A stretch of 64,000 nt of DNA from positions 75,262 to 139,261 of the forward strand of contig MU001683.1 in the NCBI GenBank assembly GCA_010093515.1. Direction: 5' to 3'. Below are positions 24,797 through 35,835 of this stretch, piece by piece. A program made the translations under genes and the position numbers. The notes under the pieces are model-generated. The model had not been told where the DNA came from. It did not search any database and worked only from the letters and a program-made list of their open reading frames with translations. This DNA comes from Lineolata rhizophorae. Taxonomy: Eukaryota; Ascomycota; Dothideomycetes; Lineolatales; Lineolataceae. The first letter of the stretch is position 1. Every line of letters begins with the position of its first letter.

Positions 24797-27700
24797 ATGA
24801 GCGGCCCGGGCGGCGTCACGAACCGCCCGCTGAGCGAGATCAGCCCAATGGAGCGCCGTCGCAACTCGCCGAGCTGGAACCAGGCAACCAAGGTATGTGA
24901 TGCTCCTTATGTCCTCGAGTATGGCCGGTTTGCCAAAGGCGACCCATCCGCTGGACCCACATTCCAGCAGTCTCGCACGTTGTGGGGCGCCTCCCTGCAT
25001 CTCGTCCCATACACGCCATCAACCCACTGCCTGCTCAGCGCCAGCTTACCATTCCGCCGACAGAAGCCAATCACCTCGCCCGGCCCCGACTCGTCCCCCT
25101 TCGACGACTCTCCTTCGGACCCGCCCGCCAAATCCCCTTTCCCCAAGTCCCCCACCAAGTCCCCCCGCCTCTTCTGGCAGGGCCGCGAGGTTCCTTCGGC
25201 CAACGCGCGCTACGTCGCCGAGCACGAAAACGCCGCCAACGTCAACGGCGCGACCTCTCCGCTGGACCGGCGCGTGGCGGCCTTTTCGCCGTCGCCGTCG
25301 CCGAGCCCGTCGCCCAACCGCCGCTCCTCCATCGAGAACCTTAAGAAGGCGTCCCGGGTGAAGAATTCGACCATGTTCGCCCGCGAGCACCGCCTAGAGT
25401 ACGACCCGGCGAGCCCGGCGCCCGTTGTGGAGCGGCCGCTCGCGGCAGGCCGCCCGCTCAGCCTATCGCAGTTTGGGCAGTCGCAATCGACGTCCTCCCT
25501 CGGCACGCCGAACGGCAAGAACGGAGAGTACTTCAATAAGCCGGCGGGGCTAGGTCACCGACGCGGCGAGTCTCAATCCAAGATCCCGCTGTACAGCCCG
25601 ACCAAGCAGTCCTCGGCTGAGGGGTCCTCGCCTAGCCGCTCCCTAGTCGCATCGTACGAGACTAACGACGCGCCCGCCAAGGAGAATGGAAGCCCGACTA
25701 AGAGCCCGGGGCGCTTCTCTCTGTACCGGAACAGCAACCAAAGCGGACACTTTCATCATGGGTCAACGTCGTCGCTATCAGCTGGCGAGCCTGTCGTGGA
25801 TAACAAGCACACGTCGTTGGCCGTCAAGGAGCACGGGGAGCAGCAGTACAACATCGACGAAAATGAAGAGGAGCTGTCTCAATCAGAGAACCAGCCAGCT
25901 CACAGCGGGGGTGCCCAATACCATCCAGCCTTGCCCCAATCTTCCTCCTTCATCTCCAACCCCGACTCCTCCGGCTCAACCGAGATCCAAACCTCCACAC
26001 CTCGCACTCTCCGCCGCCACGCCAAGTCTGTCACCTTCGACAAGGCGCCGCCGCAGATTAACGAGTACGAAATGGTGACGCCGGACCCGTCCTCGGTCGC
26101 CAGCGGCTCCCGCGAAGGCAGCTACGACTCGTTCGATGAGGACGAGGACGACGTGGACGACAGCATGGACGCGTCCGACCCGGACGTCGTGGCACGCATG
26201 CTCGCCTTCCAGCAGGGCCGGCCGTACCAGCCGGACGCCTTCCTCGGCGTTGACGCCGCGGCGCACGGCGACCCCAACGACTCCTTCGACGCTAGCCTCG
26301 AGGACACAGACAAGACGCCTGTAGTGCTTCCGGGCGAGGAAGACGACGCCGCCTCGTCGTCGTCGCCGTCGCGACCCAACGACGGCGAAGAGCCTACGCT
26401 GCGCGCAGCCGATCTTCGCGGTGGCAGTCCCCTTGCTTCGGCCAACCCTTCCGTCCGCCCCGACATGCGTACTCTCTATGCGCAACACGGCCGCTCCGAA
26501 TCCGGTGCCAGCGGCGCCTCCGACGGCGCGAGCAGGCCCCTTCCACCGTTGCCGCCTGGCGCGCACCCCCAACAGCAGCATAATGGGGCCCTCCCCTCAT
26601 CCTCAGCTTCGGAGCGTGAGCGCCGTCTGCGACGTGAGTCGAGCAGCGGCCTCGGCGCCGCTGCTGAGCGTGCGGCGCATGGTGGGAAGCGCGGGTTACC
26701 GCAGTTGCCCTCCCCCAGCGGGGGCGCCGTGTCCAAGGATGACATTCGGCGCATGAGAGGCAGCGGTGGCGAGCGCGGGATGATGAGTTTGGAGGAGCGT
26801 CTGCGGTTGATGGGTATTGGCGATGACCACGCCAATGTGGAAGAGAAGGAGCAAGGCTCTGGTCTCGGCATCTCCGACGCCCGTGCCAACGAGTCTGAGC
26901 ACAATGAAGGAGCATCTGCGGACGGCGAAGCACTCCCACACATATCGCGCGAGTCGATTCTGCGCAAGGTTAAGGCCCGCCAGTTTGACTCGTCCGAGCT
27001 CGACTTCAACGAGGACAGCCAGGCGACGTCTGGTGCCAACGGCGAAGACGACGATGTGGACGAGAGCTTCCTCAGCCGGGACTATGCTCACCTCGCAACC
27101 TTCCATCCGGATGAGCCCATCCCGTCCCGTGAAGGCTCCTCAGACACCATGCAGCGACAAGAGCAGACGCCGCGACAGCAAGCGAGTTCCGAGGCTGAGG
27201 AGGTGCATATCAAGCAAGAGCCAGATGATGAAGAGGACGCGGTCGATGTGTATGACATCCCTGATATGTACAGTCCCGAGCGCTCGCCTTCTCGCATGGA
27301 TAACTATGGCTATGGCGACGAGTACGAGGACCGTGAGGAGAGCGTCATTCGGCACCCGATGCCGCGCCAAGGCGCGGAAGAGGATCCTTACTCAGGTGCT
27401 GGATATGGCGATGATGACGAGAGCCACTACTCCAATGATGACGAAGCGGCTCAGCAAGTCGAGGAGCCAAACAGTGGCCGCAGCACCGCACAAGAACGTC
27501 CCGAGACACCCAAGGCCGCGGACAAACCCACTGCTATCTCTAGCCTGCAGGACTTGCCATCTTTCTTGCGCGGCGAACATGCCGACGAGCCGTCCAACCT
27601 CCGCTTCAAGCCACAACTGCAGGCTCCCGAACAAAAGGACACCACGACGCCGTCAGTCTCGCCTCCGGCCCCAGACTTCAACCAGACCGGTGGCAGCCAG

Positions 27701-30700
27701 GACAACGAGCCTGTCTCTCCACCTTCGTCTCCAGGCTCGATCATCCACCATCCGGTCCACCACCCGGGTCAGTCGCCCGACCCGGAGTCTCCCTCCGTGC
27801 CGGAACCGCTCGCCACCATCAAGGCGTCCGGCGGTCGCCTTAAGACGCGCCCGTCTATCACGCCTGCGGACTCACGCGCTATGGCGCGTCAGCGTCGCAT
27901 CGCATCGAACAGCGACCACGATGGGAATGACAATGGGGATGACAGCGCAGCGCCACCGATTCCGGAGCGCAGCCCCAAGAGGCAGAGCCTGCTGGTGCCT
28001 GAGGGCGAGGACGGCGATGTGCATGGCGACTTGCACAGCCTAGAGGCGAAGAACAAGGGCAAGCCGAGCCGCCGCGAGAGTTTCCGCGGGCTAGCGCTCG
28101 ATGTGCCGATTGACGAGGGCAGCGAAGACCTGAGCTTTGGGCTAGACAAGGAGTTTGATCGCGTCATCGAGGCGCAAAAGGTATGGTTTGAAAATCTCCT
28201 TTCATGTGGCTCGCTGCGTACGGCGTGCGAGAGAGATGTCGAGAATGGGCTACCGAAGATGGACCAGGTGGTAGAAGCTCGTCCGCAAGTGTTTCCTCCG
28301 CCGGTGGTGCTTAAGCCGGGGTCCGGGATGGGAACGAGGGGTGTCCAACACACTCAACAGAATTCCCCATCCAACGCCCATGCGACAGAATCTGCCGAAA
28401 GTTGTGGTCGAGTAAAAGTTTTTCCTCCGCCCGTGGTGTTGAACCCGTGTTCTGAAACGGCAAAGATGGGACTCCAACATACCCAGCAGAATCCACCGTC
28501 CAGCACCCAAATACCACAGGCTTGTACGGCCCAAGATGACGCAAATCCAGCTGAACGCATCTGCGGCCAGCCCTCCCGTACCCATTCTTATCAGTCTCAA
28601 CTCAGCACTGGGGCTAACTATATATCCCGTAAACAGAAGGGCTACTTGATGCGCCAAAATACCAAGGTCGTTGTCGCGAGCTCTCGGCAGTTTAGCGATG
28701 AGAAGCCACCCCCTACGCCAACGCTCGAACCGTCTGCGGCTGCCGCCAATGACGATCCCCGCGGCGGCACCCGCTCCGCCGGTAACTCTCCCCGCAAGCC
28801 GCCTCACGAGCGCACCAAGTCTTGGACTACGGAGCCGTGGAACGGCAAGTCAAGGCGTCGCAGCGTCAAAGGTGTTGGGCGTAAGCCACCATCTGGTCCG
28901 GCGCCGCCAATGCCTGGACAAGAGAGTGCCATGGGCGGCCTTGACACCTTGCCTGAGAACGGTGTGCCTGTTGACGAAGAGGAGTGTATGGGTGGCGAGG
29001 CGGAGGATGGTGAGCGTGGCAGGCTGTTTGTCAAGGTTGTGGGCGTCAAGGACTTAGATATGCCGTTGCCGAAGAGTAAGTTCCCAATACCCTTTCTTAC
29101 GGTTAGTGCTGACAGTTTCTTCCAGATGAGCGCACCTGGTTCCAGCTCACGCTCGACAATGGCCTGCATTGCGTCACGACCTCATGGCTCGAGCTGGGCC
29201 GCTCCGCCCCGATCGGCCAAGAATTCGAGCTCGTCGTCCTCAATGAGCTCGAGTTTCAGCTAACACTGCAGACTAAGCTCGAGCCGCCCCCCCAGCCGGC
29301 CGTCGAGTCCTACCCTTCTGCCAGCTCGCCTACCAAGACGCCAAAGCAAAAGTCGGCATTCTCGCGTCTCCTAGCATCCCCCCGCAAGCGTAAGGAGGCA
29401 GCTAAGGAGGAAGCGGCGGCTCGCGAGGCTGAAGCTGCTGCCGCCGCTGCTGCTGCTGCCGAGGCTCGTCGCAACGCACGTGATAACCCGGATGCCACGG
29501 CTTGGGAGCTTCTGCACGACCTAGTCGCCTCGGACGGCAGTTTTGCGCGTGCATACGTTTGTCTTAAGTCCTTCGAGGACCGAGCGTTTGGCCGCGTACT
29601 AGATATCGAGGTTCCCTGCTTTAACGAGTGGGCCATCGAGGATTCCGAGGCGGTCGCCAATAGCGTGCGTAGCAAGAGCAAGGGCGCGCATTCATCGACG
29701 CAGGTGCATGGCGTCGGCGTGGTCCGTCGCCCACCGTACCGTATCGGCCGCATGCAACTGCAACTGCTGTACGTGCCGCGACCACGTGGCGCACTAGAGG
29801 AAGAGCTTCCCCGCAGCATGAGCTCAGCGACGCGTGAGTTGCGTGAGGCCGAGGAGGTCAAGGGACGCTTGTTCGAGGGTTGCTTAAGCCAGCAGGGCGG
29901 TGACTGCCCGTACTGGCGGCGTCGCTTCTTCCGCCTCCAGGGCACCAAGCTAACCGCGTACCATGAGACCACGCGGCAGCCGCGCGCGACCATCAACCTT
30001 TCCAAAGCAACCAAGCTGATCGACGACCGACGGCAGCTCACGCAGGAACATGTTTCCTCCAGGGGCGGGGGCCGGCGCAAGAGCGCCTTCGCCGAAGAGG
30101 AAGAGGGCTACATGTTCGTTGAAGAAGGCTTCAGGCTACGCTTCGCCAACGGCGAGACCATCGACTTCTACGCCGACGACGCCGCCTCCAAAGATGGTTG
30201 GATGAAGGTCCTCGAAGACGTGGTGCGCTCCAATCAGAGCCGGATAAACGCCGCGAAGTCCGCTGGCCAGGCCGATTCCGGCGCACCTCAACCCTCCGAT
30301 GCTGCCGAGAGCAAGACGCGCTGGACCGACATGGTACTCGCGCGCGAGCAGCGCCTCCGTGAGCGCGCTGAGCAGCGCACGAAAGCCATGCGCGACCAGC
30401 AGCAGCGCAACGCCCAGGCCCAGGCCGCCGCGGAGGCGGACGAAGCCCAGCTGTACGCTCGCGCCCAGCAGCGGCAGCGCCGCGTGCCCAGTGGCAGCAA
30501 CGGCCATCACCAGCGCGTCCCTTCGGGGGACAGCCCGCAGAAGCGGGAGCGCGCGCCGAGCAACGCCGCCTCGCGCCAGCGTCCCATATCGTACCATCCG
30601 GGCTCGGCCCTGCCACATGCCGGCGCGGGAGCCCGTAGCGCGCCGACGAGCCCCGTCAAGGGTCAGCATCAGAAGCGCGGGTCATATGCTGGGCCGCCGC

Positions 30701-30831
30701 TGAACGGGATGGCGCCGCCACCGCCGAGCGCAAGCGACATGATGAGCGGTGGTGCTGGGTCGCCGCGGAAGCCTGTACCGCCGAGGAACAATCGGGAAAA
30801 GAGAGGAGCTGTGCGGTCCATGATTTTCTAA
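24797..30831 (+). CDS. BUD4/anillin-related septation protein with C-terminal PH domain
   Basis: A cortical scaffold that in yeast and Aspergillus (AnBud4) marks bud or septum sites and organises septins. Exons, with all predicted introns removed, are 24797-24892, 25064-28180, 28637-29075 and 29126-30831, giving 1785 residues. Conserved landmarks are NRPLSEISPMERRRNSPSWN at the start, SPRLFWQGRE, the join IEAQK/KGYLMRQNTKVVVASS, the anillin-like block ERTWFQLTLDNGLHCVTTSW, FARAYVCL, and a PH domain near 1465-1590 beginning RLFEGCLSQQ with PYWRRRFFRLQG. The third intron (29076-29125, 50 nt) is certain because it shifts frame. The first (171 nt) and second (456 nt) are in-frame and stop-free, so a 1994-residue retained form is possible. 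Most of the first 1100 residues are disordered, Ser/Pro- and acid-rich. Confidence 0.9.
28292..28510 (+). repeat. Tandem 129-bp (43-codon) repeat inside the second BUD4 intron
   Basis: TTTCCTCCGCC at 28292 recurs at 28421, exactly 129 nt later. The two units share about 70 percent identity over their first 90 nt. Because 129 is a multiple of three, both units read in the BUD4 frame as VFPPPVVL-K/N-P followed by LQHTQQN or VQHTQQN. The second unit fades after about 28510. Confidence 0.7.
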
Positions 30832-31899
30832 GCGAGGAAGCCGCTGGGCGGCAGCGTACGGGGTGAGGAAATGGCAAAGGTCTAGGGTACAAATCTGGGA
30901 AGCGATGGGTTGAGGTGCTAGCTTTGTTGTAGTGTCTGGCTTGTACTAGTGTGTTTTTCATTCTTGCTCTTCTTTGTTTTTTACCGGTTCTCCTGTCAGT
31001 ATATGAGGTATCACTGTTCCTTTCTCTATTTTTCTCTTTTGTTTTGACCGTTTCGGTCTCCGCGGCTTGTTTGTCATCTTCCGCGGATGCGCGCGTTCTG
31101 CGTAATCAATCCTCCATTCAGAGGCCAAAGGCGTTGTGGACTGGCCGAGGGACGTTGTCGTCACGACTAAAACGGGTAATGATTTGAATGGTCTTGCCTG
31201 CATAACTCGGTCTGCTAAACCCTTTTCCAGCTTCCTGCCTCTTCCGTTTGGCTGTCTGCAACGGCTATTTCCTTTCTTGTGTTGGCTTGCAAATATTCTT
31301 TTACTGTTGTTTGCTCCTTGCGATGGTTCTAACGTGGCGTCCAAACTACCGGGCAGTGTTAATAATGAATGACAAACTAAAGTCCAGAACATTTGAGATG
31401 TGCAAGTGCGTCAAGAGCAGCGTAGTGCGAGACACGGAATGCATGGCAGTTGAAGTTGTGTTGCAAGTGAAGTAGGGCCGAGGTAATCACCCCACTTGCG
31501 ATTGGACTGTTCACGGTCACGTGCTTGTCTCCTAGTGCATCCCCAACCAGAAAGCACCACGGTATGCTATGGGTGGAATTGTTAAGCCAAGCTGGACCTT
31601 GATATCTCCACATGAACATTCAATATGAGGGAATGCTAAAGGCCCTGCGTCGTTCACTAACCAACCAAGCCTGAATATCTCCTTCAAGCAAGTTCATAAA
31701 GATGCCACTATACTCTGATATGGAACTCAAGCACATCAAATTCTATTTCCATTTTCAGTGCCAAGTTCCTGCTACTCTAAGCTAAGTTGCCGCTAAACCA
31801 CCACTAAGGAAGCTATAGTTCTGGATGAGGCTGGGTGAGAATAGGCTAAGGTACCTAGAGGGGCCTACTTTTAGGTTCCCATCCACTACGATGAACCCA
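30832..31899. other. BUD4 3' flank
   Basis: The first several hundred bases are T-rich on the plus strand, as expected of a 3' untranslated region and terminator. GC content falls steadily towards 31.7 kb. I see no gene. Confidence 0.55.
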
Positions 31900-32400
31900 G
31901 GTCTAGGACAACATACCTATTTTTAGGCCCTGGCTCGACATTCGTATGTCAAAGAATCCAACCTATAGTTGATACACCCTATAGTTAAGAGATCTCTATA
32001 TTCGATAGTGTTACTATTATTTTAATACTAAAAGGCTAGACTGTAGTTGATTTTAAGGCTATACTTTGGCGGGTAGTACTTCTATATATACGGCCTCGAG
32101 TTATTCTTCTAGATACTCTTTCGAGTTTATATCTACTACGATGAGTAAGGTACAGATAACGGGCTAAGTAAGTTTGATGGTTAAAACTACAAGAGTAATA
32201 GTAAGCTAGTTTAATCTAAAAGAGCGAAATTAATAACGAAGAAGATTCTCTTAAATACAGATGAACTACTAGCTATTAATCCTATAGATTAATAGACTGC
32301 GGAGGAAGGTATTCCTAAACAGTTAGAGGTAGAAGAGGAGATCTTCGCAAGGTCCGGGAGGACCCGAAGGTTTTAACAGACGGATAGCATTGTATTATAA
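31900..32400. mobile_element. AT-rich, RIP-like relic of a repeated element (family unknown)
   Basis: Base composition changes sharply here. TA dinucleotides dominate, CA and TG are scarce, and stops fill all frames, which is the pattern left by repeat-induced point mutation on a duplicated element in Pezizomycotina. The edges are not sharp and I find no terminal repeats, so neither the family nor whether it was a retroelement or DNA transposon can be said. It looks thoroughly broken and old. Confidence 0.45.
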
Positions 32401-32641
32401 ATCTAACTTTCTATACTTGGTCATGGTCATGACGATTTGACCTATCCACATGCCTACGCACTAACCCTTCCTCCCTCTCATGCCAGGACCATGCCAGATT
32501 GACAGCGCCGGCCAAACCCATCTTAGGAACGAGTAGAAACTCGAGTGGATGTTCCGCGTAATCAAGCCCTCGTCGCCATTGGCCTTCTGCGCCTCTGCCA
32601 GATTACGTACCTACGCTGCAAAATGGAATTTCTTCGGTCTA

Positions 32642-33517
32642 CTACTCACGTAGTCGTTCAGGTATCTCTTCGAGAGCATCCAAGTCATTGCTTGTAGCTG
32701 CGATGTGGACGTCTTTTCATGCAGCTGATATGTCAAATGTGCTCCAAGCTTTGCCCAATAGGTGTACTGAGGTTGAAATCAGTAATGACGGGATTGCCAT
32801 CCTTGAGTCAAGTAAAGCGTTTGAGGGATTGATGTCATTATGGACAACGCCCAGCTGGCGAAGGTGCTGGATGCTGGCCCTGATCTTTCTCAGAATCCCA
32901 TCTTTGTTGTGCAGGGTGCCGGGACCGTATTTAAATATTTCCTTCCCTTTGAATTGAGGGTTGATGAGCCGCATCAATGACTTGCCTAGTCTCGTCCAAT
33001 AGAGTTCAGTGATGTGCCCGTTGCACGAGGCTTCATAGCCATGATGTTCTGCGATATTAGGGTCTGAATTGCGTTTTGAGTATCCCACAGACTTTAGCTC
33101 GGCCAAAACGGATTTAGCAATGTCTTTCGGGCAGTTCCGGTGGAGATATCTGTCTAAACTCGCGAGGCTCGGGCGCTTGATGGATATATTCGCAGACAGA
33201 GCATTTGGGGCTATAGAGAGCGACCAATTTGAAGGTAGACTGGTGTATAAGCTTCGGAAGGGATACGGGTCGGTTGCGTCGGCAAGAGGGCAAAGAGCCT
33301 TTGAAGTTCTCTTGGTGGTAGTGTCGGACGCCATTAGACAAGGAGTGGAAACACGGTATTTAGAGCGGTAGACGACGACCGTCCCAATAGAAGGAAACTT
33401 TCCGCCAACCTCATTATAGTGCTGGGAAACTTTAATTGTCTGCTTGGTGTTGCCCCCTGGAGCCGTCGTCTTGCGTCTTCGTAGAGTCAATTCGGTCAGA
33501 TGCGCCGAGTACGCCAA
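32642..33517 (-). pseudogene. Decayed protein-kinase-like gene
   Basis: The minus strand encodes a fungal small kinase-like protein: a body with EHHGYEASCNGHITELYW and LINPQFKGKEIFKYGPGTL, then the catalytic loop LGVVHNDINPSN. Just after NALLD the frame shifts by one; the next frame continues with KDGNPVITDFNLSTPIGQSLEH, whose DFN replaces the usual DFG or DFD. A second shift follows, after which AATSNDLDALEEIPERLRE and a stop at 32642 match the usual family end. The catalytic Asp and Asn survive, but the reading frame has at least two breaks. The N-terminal 60 residues do not look like the family either. It lies beside the RIP-like relic, so RIP leakage and drift are likely causes. A sequencing error at each shift is possible but less likely. 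Confidence 0.65.
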
Positions 33518-34591
33518 CGGACATGGCGCAGAACAAAGTCAGAAGCGTGGAATCTCGAGCGAGTCGACGAAATCGGCGTTGAAATCGACTGGTTTGAAGG
33601 CAACAGAGTCTCAATTGTGCGGAGGGTATTCAACTGGTTTGCAACGTTGTTGATGGCGATATTCGAACACCTTATAGTAGTTACGGACCATCGGTCATAC
33701 TACTTTTGTAGTAGCGACTGCTGGACAAGTTCTATGCCAACGTGCTTTACTATTCCACAGCTAATAATAAGGTGCACGACCTAAGGGGACGCCGCACGAA
33801 AGGGTAGGCAACTTGCGCGAAGATCGACAAATAAAGGCATCCGTGGGTCAAGGCCTCGTTCCATCAGGTAAGGCGCCTTAAATTTTTACAATCTAGTAGA
33901 TTCCATGGAGCTTGTACATGGATCCAGATCGCGTGGAATCCACAGAATCCGGATAATCGATCCAAATACTTAACACACTGATGGTATAGAGCGATTTGCT
34001 CTGGGAGAAGTTCGACGCACGAAAGGTCCTGCAAGTGTTTGAGCTGTGTTTTATCAGTTGACTGGGGACTACAGTGATGCAAGTGGATCTTTGAGTTCCC
34101 TTCAACCTCGGCGCTTCATGACGGTAGCAGAGACATCCTTCTGATTATAGTGTGGTGGTGTGACAAAAGTTAAATGGCCTGTTGTCAACTGTTATAAGGC
34201 GAGCATTTGCATATTTGCGCAAGGTTTTTGTACTATTGTCAAAAGTTGAGGTAGTTATCTAAATTGCCCCATAACCCCTGCGAATGGTCGTGCGTCACGC
34301 TTCATGTGGTATATTGCGTCGTACGCCTAAAAGTAAGCTAGAAGCGATATTGACCGCTCAACTAATTCAATGTCAAGCAGATTACGGAGATTACGCATGT
34401 TGTAGACGGCATTTGGCAGCCTGTTTTACGCCTCAAAGTAGCCTTGACGCTCCGCGAGCTCGCATCGTCCCATCGGCCGGCCGATCGTCGCCTCACTTAC
34501 CGAATCTTCCACTCTCCGCGTTCCATACCACTCACCTCTTCCTCAGCTCCCGCTATCACCCACCACCAAACCAAACCAACCGCACTGACCG
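33518..34591. other. Intergenic region, moderately AT-rich
   Basis: No gene is supportable. From about 34440 onward composition returns to GC-rich and the plus strand becomes pyrimidine-rich, which fits the promoter and leader of the IMPACT-family gene. Confidence 0.55.
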
Positions 34592-34856
34592 ATGTCCCGC
34601 AAACGCGCGCGCTCTCCACCTACCACCACCACCACCACCACCACCACCTCTCCGCCCACCCCAGCCATCGCCACCTCCCCACCCATCCACGACCGCGCCT
34701 CCACCTTCATCGCCATCTACTCCCCCACATCCACCCACCAAACCCTCCAATCCCACCCGGCCGTCGCAAGCGCGACCCACCGCATCGCCGGGTGGCGTCG
34801 CCGCGCCGGCGCCACGCAGACCACGCTCGCGCTCGCGCCGACCAGCTCCGCCGCCC

Positions 34857-34900
<44 letters not shown>

Positions 34901-35611
34901 CAAGGCAGCGGCGCAGCGGGCGGTTCTCGGCCCGCGCAGCAGGAGCAGCAGGGCGGCGCGCCGGCGGCGCGGTACGCGACGGGCCACGACGACGACGGCG
35001 AGAAGGGCGGCGGGCGGCGGGTCGGGCGCGTGCTGGCGGAGCTGGGCGCCGAGGGGTGCGTCGTCGTGGGGCGGTGGTACGGCGGCGTGCTGCTGGGGCC
35101 GGCGCGGTTCGCGCACATGGAGGCGTGCGCGCGGGAGGCGGTGCGGGAGTGGCGGCGCGGGGAGCGGTTGCGGGCGTTGGTGGATGGCGGTGGTGGGGGG
35201 GGCGGGGAGGAGGAGGGGGGGGAGGGGCCGGAGGCGAAGAGGAGGAGGGCTGAGAGGGAGGATGGGGAGAGGAGGGAGTTGGTTGGCGTGTTGCGGGAGA
35301 GGGATAGGAGTGTGGAGGTGTTGAGGGGGTTGTTGGCCGAGAAGCAGCAGGGGGTTGGGAAGGGGACGAAGGGTGAAGAGGGGGATGGTGAGAGGAGGAC
35401 AGGTGGCGGCGGTAGCGAGGATGTGAGGAATGAGGGCGGAGAGAGTAGTGGCGGCATGCCGAAAAAGCAGCAGCCTAACTACGAAAGCATGTCTCTTGCT
35501 GTTCTGAAGAAGCTGGAAAAGGCTCGAGACGCGACCATCGCGTTTGTGCTGAAGCAGATCGACAAGGCAGAACAGGAGCAACAGCAGAAGCAGAGCTCGA
35601 ATAGTAAATGA
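34592..35611 (+). CDS. IMPACT-family (UPF0029) protein
   Basis: A single-exon gene of 339 residues. The Impact N-terminal fold is recognisable in two halves: DRASTFIAIYSP (34-45) with HRIAGWRRR (63-71), then HDDDGEKGGGRRVGRVLAEL (132-151) and RWYGGVLLGPARF (161-173). Yeast Yih1 and mammalian IMPACT use this fold with an RWD domain to restrain the kinase Gcn2; no RWD domain is present here, so that role should not be assumed. A poly-Thr run near the start, a 13-Ser run encoded by AGC repeats (about 90-102) and Gly/Glu-rich tracts interrupt or follow the fold. The C-terminus (from about 300) forms a predicted helix with KKLEKARDATIAFVLKQIDK. It converges with the PPR-type gene, 224 bp between stop codons. 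Confidence 0.82.
34858..34898 (+). repeat. AGC trinucleotide repeat encoding poly-Ser
   Basis: About 13 uninterrupted AGC codons inside the IMPACT-family gene encode a serine run in the loop between the two conserved halves of the domain. Uninterrupted identical codons suggest recent slippage. Confidence 0.85.
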
Positions 35612-35835
35612 ATGGCCAATATAGTGTCCACATTGTGCTGTCTACTACTGCCAAGCCAGATTCTAGTGGAGCTTTCTCAACGGCCAAAGTTGACTATCCT
35701 ACTTGCTAGTAACCAAATCCCAAAGTAATCATACACAGATGTGGAATTTCGTCCCGCCATACAGGCATCTAAATGATAGTAGTAGATATATACACACATC
35801 CCTACATATGCACAACAAATTCTACATCCCTCTCC

